From the NCBI GenBank assembly GCA_963922705.1, contig CAWUJS010000101.1:1-5715 (forward strand): 5,715 nucleotides of DNA. Reading direction: 5' to 3'. This stretch comes from TMED27 sp963922705. Lineage in GTDB: Bacteria; Pseudomonadota; Alphaproteobacteria; Micavibrionales; Micavibrionaceae. The position numbers and the translations under genes were made by a program. Shown in pieces: positions 1 through 5,703 of this stretch. Every line of letters begins with the position of its first letter. Position 1 is the first letter of the stretch. Under the pieces are notes generated by a model. The model made no database searches and was not told where the DNA came from. It was given only the letters and a program-made list of their open reading frames with translations.

Positions 1-156
1 GGAGAATGCCAAGCCAAGCGATAGAAAAGCCACAATCCATGCACGCTTGCGCGAGGCTTCGAGATTAGCATACACACCATGCTCCCAAGTTGCGCCGTTC
101 TCAAATTAATCTGCAGTAGGCTTTAATCCTCTATTGTTTTGTGCTTGTGCTGTCAT
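1..156 (-). pseudogene. virB8: VirB8 inner-membrane T4SS protein, 5' part, interrupted by TAA at codon 17 and cut by the window edge
   Basis: VirB8 is a bitopic inner-membrane protein with a short cytoplasmic N-terminus, one membrane helix and a periplasmic NTF2-like domain; it bridges the inner-membrane platform and the VirB9/VirB10 core. Only the first 52 codons are visible. The ATG at 156-154 overlaps the virB6 stop as ATGA, which favours translational coupling; the nearby Shine-Dalgarno sequence is weak (AGAGAG). After codon 17 the frame reads FENGATWEH, then a basic stretch EASRKRAW and the beginning of a membrane helix (AWIVAFLSLGLAFS, about residues 39-52), the layout expected of VirB8. 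Codon 17 (108-106) is TAA. A Tyr codon there would restore the frame with one base change. The only obvious restart in frame is a GTG at 75-73, without a clear ribosome-binding site. The family call rests on the N-terminal pattern plus the position after virB6, because the periplasmic domain is outside the window. Real inactivation and a base error cannot be separated here. Confidence 0.72.
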
Positions 157-1166
157 TTTTTCGGCTCTCTATTTTTAGATACGGCTGCTTTTATTTTTTC
201 TGCGCCCTTGCTTGCTACGTTTTTAATGCCGCGTCCTGTAGCATCCACGGCTCTATCTGCTTGATATCGTCCGTATGCACCTGTGGTTTTGGATACGCCA
301 CCTATCTTGGTAGCAGCATATTTTCCTAGCCCCATAGTTTGCAGACTTAGGCCGCCAGCAATACCTGATGCCAGATTCATAACCTGCATGAGAAGACCGA
401 CTGAAATCACGCAAACCAGAAGGAATGGCGCAGCATACGTCATGATTTCACTGGTAGCCGTGACACTGGCTTCCATTTTGACCAATGACTTGTTTACCAA
501 CACTAAAAGAAGGGAAAGCAGTCCATATACAAATATTGGAATGATAGCATAATTTAGAGTTGTCCGAAGCCAGCCTTCAAAAAGGGTTTTTGTTTGAGCG
601 AATATCAGCATCAAAATAAAGAAGGGGGCAACCGCTAACATAAGGGCTACAGCGATTTTGGATAGTGCAATTAGGATAAGGGCGTAGCCAGTTAAAGCAA
701 GCCCCGCCAGAAAAACTGCCCATCCATATGCGATAATTGCAACATTCCAGCCTGCGCCTTCATTTATTTTTTTAGATACTTGAATTGCTCGATCATAAAA
801 ATCTCCTAAAGCTGTATTGGCACTGTCTGCGTCAGGAGCGCCAATAGTGGCAGACTTTAGAAGTTCTCCAGCCAATTCTGAGGGTGTATTCGTCACTACA
901 TCCATGACAAAAATCTGAAAATCAGTCCAACTGGTTATGAGAACCAGAATAACAAGCATTTTTGCTATGTGTATGATGCCGTCATGCGCTGAAAAACGAC
1001 CATTGATAATGACTTTATAGCCATAAAAGGCAATAAAGACGATGAACATGGATTTCCAAAGAGTTTCCATCGGCCCAGATAAATTGCCGAAAGAGCCTTG
1101 CACGAAACTCAGGATTATCGTGTCCAGATTGTCTAAAAAGTTATCAACGGTGTTAGCGGACGCCAT
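153..1166 (-). CDS. virB6: VirB6/TrbL-family polytopic inner-membrane T4SS channel protein
   Basis: This 337-residue protein is the polytopic inner-membrane subunit thought to form part of the translocation path through the T4SS platform. Hydrophobic segments lie near residues 36-55, 66-90, 142-165, 166-190, 205-226 and 241-275. A soluble loop at about 91-140 would fit the periplasmic loop known in VirB6. The segment around residues 195-208 (LFEGWLRTTLNYA) contains the Trp that recurs after the central helices in VirB6/TrbL proteins. The C-terminus (about 295-337) is hydrophilic and rich in Lys and Arg, so probably cytoplasmic. Length is normal for the family. The start is supported by AAGG about 9 bases upstream, overlapping the TAA stop of the preceding lipoprotein gene, with an 11-base gap between the genes. 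The stop TGA overlaps the virB8 start. Sequence conservation in this family is low, so the call leans on topology, the Trp motif and operon position. Confidence 0.9.
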   Translation of the reverse strand: MASANTVDNFLDNLDTIILSFVQGSFGNLSGPMETLWKSMFIVFIAFYGYKVIINGRFSAHDGIIHIAKMLVILVLITSWTDFQIFVMDVVTNTPSELAGELLKSATIGAPDADSANTALGDFYDRAIQVSKKINEGAGWNVAIIAYGWAVFLAGLALTGYALILIALSKIAVALMLAVAPFFILMLIFAQTKTLFEGWLRTTLNYAIIPIFVYGLLSLLLVLVNKSLVKMEASVTATSEIMTYAAPFLLVCVISVGLLMQVMNLASGIAGGLSLQTMGLGKYAATKIGGVSKTTGAYGRYQADRAVDATGRGIKNVASKGAEKIKAAVSKNREPKK

Positions 1167-1177
1167 CTAAAATTACC

Positions 1178-1594
1178 TTACTTTAATAAATCTAAGCCCT
1201 TTAGATTGTTTTCCATGCTGCCCGGATTGGTTTTGTGTTTTTTAAGACTATCGTTCCATTCTTCTCTTTTTTGGACTTTGACATTAAATTCCCGCCAAAT
1301 AATCGGAACATCCAGATCGGCAACGCGCACATCTTGAGAGAAACCGACATAATTCATTTCTTCCGCGAGTTTTGAGGCAACGCTCTGGCATCTCTCAATA
1401 TCTGAGGAAAGCGCCGCTTTAGGGTCTGCCCAGTTTTGCGCACAATCTTCAATTTTTGAATCTGTGTTTTCAAAAATCCACTGAACGACTTCCTGTGTAG
1501 GCTTGTCCAAAAGAGGGTTCTTACGCTCTTCTTGGCAAGCCGTTAGAATTGTTGTTGCACAAAATGCGAGCAGTATAGTTTTGTTATGCATCAT
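1178..1594 (-). CDS. EexN-like entry-exclusion lipoprotein with C-terminal extension
   Basis: This is a probable lipoprotein of 138 residues. The N-terminus is a short lipoprotein signal with lipobox LTAC, so Cys20 would be the lipidated residue. Residues 36-73 carry the spacing V-x-W, then C51, then C69 followed by x-x-A (VVQWIFENTD ... IEDC ... IERCQSVA), which resembles the small EexN family of conjugative exclusion lipoproteins. Such proteins stop a cell that already holds the plasmid from receiving it again. The location between virB5 and virB6 is where eex sits in pKM101-like transfer regions, which supports the call. Residues 77-138 extend beyond the usual short EexN domain and I do not recognise them. 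The gene begins 2 bases after the VirB7-like gene and its ribosome-binding site (AAAAAGG) would lie inside that gene. Two adjacent ATG codons (1594 and 1591) are possible starts; the choice changes only one residue. It could instead be an unrelated structural lipoprotein of the T4SS. Confidence 0.6.
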   Translation of the reverse strand: MMHNKTILLAFCATTILTACQEERKNPLLDKPTQEVVQWIFENTDSKIEDCAQNWADPKAALSSDIERCQSVASKLAEEMNYVGFSQDVRVADLDVPIIWREFNVKVQKREEWNDSLKKHKTNPGSMENNLKGLDLLK

Positions 1595-1596
1595 GA

Positions 1597-1776
1597 CTAA
1601 GCGGCCTTTTTGTTGGATGTGCTTTCCAAGCTGCCAATATTGATTGGAAGCGGATTACATGGGTTTTGAGACAAAGATGCTGTTTTGCCGTTACATGGCG
1701 ATTTTAGGTCTTTGTGACCAAATGTTGAACATCCGGCCAATGCCAGTAATGGTAAAATTAGTAAAAGTTTTTTCAT
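1597..1776 (-). CDS. virB7: VirB7-like small T4SS lipoprotein
   Basis: This is a 59-residue lipoprotein too small for many gene finders. It starts MKKLLLILPLLALAGC, a classic lipoprotein signal with lipobox LAGC, so Cys16 would be lipidated. The mature part is about 44 residues with two further cysteines, C28 and C40. The segment CNPLPINIGSLE (40-51) resembles the conserved Cys-x-Pro-x-Pro-Leu-Asn-x-Gly region of VirB7 (CKGPIFPLNVGRW in the Agrobacterium protein, from memory). In Agrobacterium that Cys forms a disulfide with VirB9 and anchors the core complex to the outer membrane; C40 is the aligned candidate here. A strong ribosome-binding site, AAGGAG, lies 8 bases before the ATG and fixes the start. 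The gene lies 14 bases after virB5 and before the Eex-like gene, whereas virB7 follows virB6 in the Agrobacterium order. A generic conjugation lipoprotein is the alternative. Confidence 0.75.
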   Translation of the reverse strand: MKKLLLILPLLALAGCSTFGHKDLKSPCNGKTASLSQNPCNPLPINIGSLESTSNKKAA

Positions 1777-1784
1777 ATCTGTTT

Positions 1785-1790
1785 CTCCTT
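1785..1790 (-). promoter_or_regulatory. Strong Shine-Dalgarno site of the VirB7-like gene
   Basis: AAGGAG on the minus strand lies 8 bases before the ATG at 1776. It directly follows the TAA stop of virB5 and decides that this short reading frame is a translated gene. It is the closest match to the consensus in the window, in keeping with an abundant small lipoprotein. Confidence 0.85.
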
Positions 1791-2546
1791 TTAATCGAAT
1801 GATTGTGCGGCGATAGCCGGATCATAATTGTGTGCTTTATCAGCACGCTGTATGACCGTCAGATTAGAGCCTTGATGCGCGGAATTAAGCTGCATTTGTA
1901 AGGATTGGATTCGCATTAGCTCATTCAATAAAATTCCATTTTCTGCGGTGATGCGCGCCAGCAGATCAACGGATTCTTTTAAGTCTGTTGTGGTGTTGAG
2001 CTTTTGGAGCATGGATTCATAATCTTCCAAACGCTCAGTTGCATTATTATATGCGCTTTCCGATGCAGCCATGGCCGCATAGGTCGTATTAGAATAGCGA
2101 TCATGAGCGCCTGCCAATGAACTGGTCGGGGCGCTTGGTATGAGCGTAGCGCCTGTGGCTGGCTGATACGTGGTCAAAATATCATTGTATATCCCTTGCG
2201 TTTGTAAGCCGGCGCTGCCAAGGCCGGAGGCGTTATTCAGGCCGATTAAATTCTGTAAATGTGGGGGAAGGGAGCGGCGTAAATCTTGTTCTGCACTGGA
2301 GTTTTTGAGATCACCAAGATTACGTCCGCCTGTGATGGCGTTATAGTTTGCAAGAGCCTGGTCAAGTTGCTGGATTTGCATTTGATAGTCTTGAGCCATT
2401 TGCTCAAGCTGTGCAATCGCCTGTGCTACGCTCGTTGCATCAAACACAGGGATGCCGTTTGCCTTGGATGGGGAGGGGAGAAGGCAAACGGCCAGTCCTG
2501 CGCACGCAGTCCATAAGCACAATCGTGATTTTAGTGATTTTATCAT
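1791..2546 (-). CDS. virB5: VirB5-family minor pilin / T4SS pilus tip protein
   Basis: This 251-residue exported protein belongs to the VirB5/TrbJ family, the minor pilin thought to sit at the pilus tip and help in contact with the recipient cell. Residues 1-29 form a signal peptide: basic start MIKSLKSR, hydrophobic core, likely cleavage at SKA/NG. The mature protein begins NGIPVFDATSVAQAIAQLEQ, matching the IPVFD...QA...LEQ opening typical of VirB5, followed by a Gln-rich predicted coiled coil (about 38-68). The C-terminal half (about 170-240) is again helical and rich in Glu, Leu and Gln. I chose the ATG at 2546, not the upstream in-frame ATG at 2579: it gives a clean signal peptide, overlaps the virB4 stop as ATGA, and has AAAGGA 7 bases upstream. 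The longer start would add 11 charged residues before the signal peptide and overlap virB4 by 37 bases. Length is normal for the family. Confidence 0.92.
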   Translation of the reverse strand: MIKSLKSRLCLWTACAGLAVCLLPSPSKANGIPVFDATSVAQAIAQLEQMAQDYQMQIQQLDQALANYNAITGGRNLGDLKNSSAEQDLRRSLPPHLQNLIGLNNASGLGSAGLQTQGIYNDILTTYQPATGATLIPSAPTSSLAGAHDRYSNTTYAAMAASESAYNNATERLEDYESMLQKLNTTTDLKESVDLLARITAENGILLNELMRIQSLQMQLNSAHQGSNLTVIQRADKAHNYDPAIAAQSFD

Positions 2547-4927
2547 GCGGCGATCCTTTCTATAAAATGTGAAATCCATTCTTCCGGCGTTAAAAATTCT
2601 TCTCGCACTTCATCAAGAATACGAATATTTTCTGTGCGTCCTGAAAGGATGGAGATAAAATCGTTCATGCCGGATAGATCCAATTTTGCGATCACGGAGT
2701 CTTTACCCTGCTTTATAAGAAAACAGCGGCTTTGTGCCGTAAGATTGCGAATTGTGTATAGCTCTTGTTCTGTCAGGCGGAAATGTCCGCAATATTCTTC
2801 TTCCCTTGCTTTGGGATTAGGCAAGAAAATTTGTGTCGGACTTTGTTCCAAGATGGCCTCGCCAATGACGCTGTTTGTAGCATCACCAGTGCTTTGTGTC
2901 GCAAAACCAACCAAACCGCCTTGTTTTCTGACGGTTTTAAGCCAGTCCTTAATAGTATAAGCAAACACCGGATCATCAAGCAGTTTCCAGCCCTCATCAA
3001 GCATAATGAGTGTTTTGTTCTTATGCGCCAGAGCATTTTTGATGCGATGGAAAATGTAGAACAGCCAAGGCGTACGGCTGACCGGATCATCCAGAATGGA
3101 GGTCATATCAAAACCAATAGTCTGTTCGGATAGAGACAGCGTATCTTGTGGATTATCAAACAGCCACGCCCGCTCGCCCCCTGAGTGCCACATGGATAAA
3201 CGCTCTTGCAAGGTTTCATCTATATCATGCTCAAACCCGCCAAAGAGCTTGCAAAGAACTGAGAGGCGGCGGTGTTCAAACGGCGCTTCAAAATTCGCAT
3301 TCACCACGTCAGCAATCATTTCACGCTCGATGGCCGTAAAATCTTTGCGTGTTTCGGTGCGGAGCAAGATTTGCAGCCAGTCCCGCAAAAACGCCCGGTT
3401 TTCCGGTGTATCATCAATCTGTAGGGGATTAAGGCCGGAAGGAAGCCCCGCACTTATGACATTATATTCACCGCCAATAGCGCGTAGGTAAACTTCTGCG
3501 CCTCTGTCTTTATCAAAGAAGAAGCTTTTGGGTTTGAATTTTTGCGCTTGTGCGTGGAGGAATGAAAGCAGCACCGTTTTACCGTATCCGGTCGGGCCGA
3601 AGACGGTGAAATTACCAACATCACGCTTTGGTTCATGGAAGTTAAACCAGTAAGGCGTACCGGATGTTGTCTCCAGACACGTTACGGCCTCACCCCAATG
3701 ATTGCCGCTTCTTTGTCCTGCCGGAAAATTATGAAATCCTGTAAATCCAGCAAAATTATGATTTGAGATCATGGAGCTGCGGGCAATGTAGGATAGATTG
3801 CCTGGCAGTTGCGCCCAAAAAACAGGCTCCATATTTACATCTTCTCTTACTGCATGAACGCCAAGAGGCTTGAATATATTAATAGCTGTGTTTACGGCCT
3901 TGTCCAATTCCGGCGCGCTTTTGCCAATCGCGCATAGGCTCAAATGATGGTCGCCAAATGTTGTAAGGCCGGAGGCGACTTCATCAATCGCTTGATCGAG
4001 CTGGCCTTCTAAAGAGACTGCGCCTTGTTCACCGGCAACCATTTTTCTCTGGCAGTCGCGAATACGGTTTAAAGATGTTTGCATGTCAACGCAGGCATAG
4101 CTTTGCGTTAGAATAAATTCGTGTGGGAGGCGCAAGAGGCCATCGAGCATACTGGTCGCTGTATGCGTGCCGTATTTTTTAACGGAAAGCATTGCGCCGA
4201 GTTTAATATCACCATTGGCCGCGCCGCGTACTTCAAAGGTTTCTTTGCCGAATGAGAGACGTTTCTTTGACAAATACGCATCAATACCGCCATCCGGCAG
4301 CGCAACGGGCGCATCCTCAAGGTTGAGAAGCAGTCCTAAAAACGATAGGGAAGGGCAGAGTGTTCCGTTTTCTGTTTCTTGAAGCGTAAGAAGTTTTGGT
4401 GAATATAAAGCCAACCCTTCAATCAAACCCTTGGTTTCAGATGTTAGGGCTTTTAGATCACCCCGTAGAGTTTGCTCGTAGAGGTTCTTGTCGATTTTGT
4501 TTGATAATACGCGGCCTATCTTATCAGCCAGACCTAAAATGCCCGGAGTAGGGCGGCGCAGCACGCTAAGATAATGTTCGTTTTTGAACATACGTTTTTG
4601 TGCCAGTTTTGCACCGTAGACCTGATCGAGCTGGCGACAAAAATCATTTTCAAAGAAACTATCCAGGGTTTCATGCACTTCGCGCCGGATGATGTGATGA
4701 TACAGTACGAAGCGGCTGTCCGAGAGATTATGAATGAGATTGCAACGGACATTCTTATAGTGATTTAAGTCTTCTGTTTCTGCGGTTTCAAAAGCTAATC
4801 CGTCCAGCTTTATGACTTGGAGCAAATATCCGTCTTTTGTGCGTAACGTGCTTTCATCAACAAAGCGCGTATAGGGTACGAAGCTTGAGATTGGCTTTTC
4901 TGTTTTGGCGTATTGTGCGTATTTCAT
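2543..4927 (-). CDS. virB4: VirB4/TrbE-family T4SS ATPase
   Basis: This 794-residue protein is the largest and best conserved T4SS ATPase; it acts at the cytoplasmic base of the channel and is needed for pilus assembly and substrate transfer. The N-terminal half (about 1-410) is the CagE/TrbE/VirB4 domain. The C-terminal half is the RecA-like motor. Walker A is GPTGYGKT at residues 444-451. Walker B is LIMLDEGWKLL, with D644 and E645. Downstream come the usual VirB4 motor motifs DWLKTVRKQGG, FATQST and QIFLPNPKA, then the terminal Y-C-G-H-F...LTEQE region. All motifs look intact and the length is normal, so this protein should be functional if expressed. The start has a purine-rich ribosome-binding site (AAGGGGG, 5 bases upstream) in the 18-base gap after virB3. 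The TGA stop overlaps the virB5 start. VirB3 is encoded separately and not fused to it, unlike in some relatives. Confidence 0.98.
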   Translation of the reverse strand: MKYAQYAKTEKPISSFVPYTRFVDESTLRTKDGYLLQVIKLDGLAFETAETEDLNHYKNVRCNLIHNLSDSRFVLYHHIIRREVHETLDSFFENDFCRQLDQVYGAKLAQKRMFKNEHYLSVLRRPTPGILGLADKIGRVLSNKIDKNLYEQTLRGDLKALTSETKGLIEGLALYSPKLLTLQETENGTLCPSLSFLGLLLNLEDAPVALPDGGIDAYLSKKRLSFGKETFEVRGAANGDIKLGAMLSVKKYGTHTATSMLDGLLRLPHEFILTQSYACVDMQTSLNRIRDCQRKMVAGEQGAVSLEGQLDQAIDEVASGLTTFGDHHLSLCAIGKSAPELDKAVNTAINIFKPLGVHAVREDVNMEPVFWAQLPGNLSYIARSSMISNHNFAGFTGFHNFPAGQRSGNHWGEAVTCLETTSGTPYWFNFHEPKRDVGNFTVFGPTGYGKTVLLSFLHAQAQKFKPKSFFFDKDRGAEVYLRAIGGEYNVISAGLPSGLNPLQIDDTPENRAFLRDWLQILLRTETRKDFTAIEREMIADVVNANFEAPFEHRRLSVLCKLFGGFEHDIDETLQERLSMWHSGGERAWLFDNPQDTLSLSEQTIGFDMTSILDDPVSRTPWLFYIFHRIKNALAHKNKTLIMLDEGWKLLDDPVFAYTIKDWLKTVRKQGGLVGFATQSTGDATNSVIGEAILEQSPTQIFLPNPKAREEEYCGHFRLTEQELYTIRNLTAQSRCFLIKQGKDSVIAKLDLSGMNDFISILSGRTENIRILDEVREEFLTPEEWISHFIERIAA

Positions 4928-4932
4928 GGCTT

Positions 4933-4939
4933 CCCCCTT
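4933..4939 (-). promoter_or_regulatory. Purine-rich ribosome-binding site of virB4
   Basis: AAGGGGG on the minus strand, within the longer purine run GGAAGGGGGAAG (4941-4930), lies 5 bases before the virB4 ATG. It fits a strong but non-standard Shine-Dalgarno site and supports the start at 4927. Confidence 0.6.
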
Positions 4940-4941
4940 CC

Positions 4942-4962
4942 ACAGCTACGGGCTATAGCTGT
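4942..4962 (-). repeat. Perfect 7-bp inverted repeat at the virB3/virB4 junction
   Basis: On the minus strand ACAGCTA and TAGCTGT flank a 7-base loop (TAGCCCG). The hairpin covers the last codons and TAG stop of virB3 (4948-4946) and ends directly before the purine-rich ribosome-binding site of virB4. There is no following U run, so it is not a normal intrinsic terminator. It may affect translation of virB4 or transcript stability, or be chance within coding sequence. Confidence 0.4.
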
Positions 4963-5251
4963 TTGACTTCCAGAATCTCTGGTTTGTCGTGAAGCCGATT
5001 TTCTCAATTCTGGTTTTCCAGACATTGATCCAGTGCGGATCATGTTTGGTTGCGAGCAGGGCTATGCCGTGTAATGGCAAAGAGAAAAACATCAAAACGC
5101 AGAACATTGCGAATAGTGACGTGCAAAGAATAATCCCTATGCCGGTCAGAATGAAATTGACGCCAAAGAAATCCATTGGTACGCCCATAGTCATGGGAGG
5201 GCGTGTTAAAGCCAGATAAACTGTATCTGTTGAGATGTTTTCTTGTGACAT
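4946..5251 (-). CDS. virB3: VirB3-family inner-membrane T4SS protein
   Basis: This 101-residue protein is the small inner-membrane partner of VirB4 in the T4SS platform, needed for pilus biogenesis. It shows the family signature ALTRPPMTMGVP at residues 14-25. A hydrophobic region follows (about 29-66, one long or two short membrane helices), then a hydrophilic tail with the family-like segment KHDPHWINVWKTR (69-81). Length is normal. The ATG at 5251 is preceded only by a weak purine stretch (AGAAAG), so translation may depend on passage of ribosomes from virB2; with the TGA in virB2 that coupling could be weakened. The gene is 39 bases after the end of virB2 and 18 bases before virB4, the standard virB2-virB3-virB4 order. 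Confidence 0.95.
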   Translation of the reverse strand: MSQENISTDTVYLALTRPPMTMGVPMDFFGVNFILTGIGIILCTSLFAMFCVLMFFSLPLHGIALLATKHDPHWINVWKTRIEKIGFTTNQRFWKSNSYSP

Positions 5252-5290
5252 CGGCGCATTCTTTCTATCGTAGGTTTTTAAGGTCTGCTT

Positions 5291-5617
5291 TTAGATAGAG
5301 CCGCTAATGCTGTCTACGATTGCAGCAGATCCAAAGACGAGAATTATTCCCCCGATAATAGAGCCTGCAATTGCCCATGAAATTCTACCTGTCATCCAAC
5401 CGAACCCGAGAAAAACGACTGCGATTATTGCGACAATTCTTGCTCATGTTCCGGTAAGCAAATCTTCCAAAGCGTTGAGGAAATTAGTCATGGAGCCAAA
5501 AAGCGCGCCGCCGGAACCGCCTCCGGTTGCTTGCGCGAGTGCTGAATCTGACATAACACAAATTGTTAGCAGAAAAATAAAAGCCAGGTTTTTGTAGGTA
5601 AATTTATTAAGACGCAT
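5291..5617 (-). pseudogene. virB2: VirB2 major pilin, reading frame broken by TGA at codon 58
   Basis: VirB2 is the major pilin: exported, inserted in the inner membrane through two helices, then assembled into the conjugative pilus. Reading through one stop, the frame encodes 108 residues, a normal VirB2 length. Residues 1-28 are a signal peptide (basic start MRLNKF, hydrophobic core, cleavage at ALA/QAT). A Gly-rich start of the mature pilin follows. Residues 46-57 read FLNALEDLLTGT, then the stop; the first helix is about 60-77 (RIVAIIAVVFLGFGWMTG), with the GxGWMTGRISW signature, and the second about 82-100. The TGA is at 5446-5444, just before the first mature helix, so the truncated 57-residue product would lack both pilin helices. 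Codons on both sides remain in one frame, so this is a single substitution, not a frameshift; a Trp, Gly or Arg codon would restore it. The start has GAGGA 7 bases upstream, inside a hairpin. Whether this is a true mutation or a sequencing error is open. Confidence 0.85.
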
Positions 5618-5652
5618 GTGTTTTTCCTCATATGTAGGTTAAACACACATGC
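5614..5652 (-). promoter_or_regulatory. Imperfect hairpin covering the virB2 ribosome-binding site and start codon
   Basis: On the minus strand GCATGTGTGTTT (5652-5641) pairs with AAAAACACATGC (5625-5614) at 11 of 12 positions. After a 2-base bulge, CCT (5638-5636) can pair with AGG (5628-5626), leaving a 7-base loop ACATATG. In the mRNA the start codon (5617-5615) lies in the outer stem and most of the Shine-Dalgarno GAGGA (5629-5625) in the inner stem, so folding would hide both. A role in translational control of the first gene is inferred. The same inverted repeat could serve as a DNA operator. Confidence 0.55.
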
Positions 5653-5674
5653 ATAATTAAGCAGAGCAAACCCA

Positions 5675-5703
5675 TCTTTAATGACAGGAAATAATAATAT
5701 CAA
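5675..5703 (-). promoter_or_regulatory. Possible sigma-70-type promoter upstream of virB2
   Basis: On the minus strand TTGATA (5703-5698) is close to a -35 box, and TAAAGA (5680-5675), 17 bases on, is a weak -10 candidate. A start site just downstream would give a leader of about 50 bases that contains the whole virB2 hairpin. The stretch is AT-rich, so chance matches are likely. The rest of 5618-5715 shows no coding capacity. Confidence 0.25.

Noticed and set aside
2547..2579. Upstream ATG for virB5 giving 11 extra residues
   Set aside because: It would put charged residues ahead of the signal peptide and deepen the overlap with virB4; the ATG at 2546 has a good Shine-Dalgarno site and the ATGA overlap.
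2773..3133. Several medium open frames on both strands inside virB4
   Set aside because: They are shadows of virB4, which shows continuous family motifs (Walker B, FATQST, FLPNPKA) through this region.
5444..5446. TGA reassigned to Trp (genetic code 4) as the reason for the virB2 stop
   Set aside because: The intact genes here contain about 23 Trp codons, all TGG, and virB4 and virB6 use TGA as stops at precise ATGA overlaps. A code change would also leave the TAA in virB8 unexplained. One caveat is that virB4 would end one codon later at a TAA, so the overlap alone is not decisive.
5307..5597. Plus-strand open frame of 96 codons antisense to virB2
   Set aside because: It is the mirror of the virB2 gene, has no convincing ribosome-binding site or recognisable domain, and the minus strand reads as a clear VirB2 apart from one base.
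5252..5647. Shared AACCTAC upstream of both virB2 (5641-5635) and virB3 (about 5277-5271) as a regulatory direct repeat
   Set aside because: Only seven bases match exactly and the surroundings diverge; chance is sufficient.
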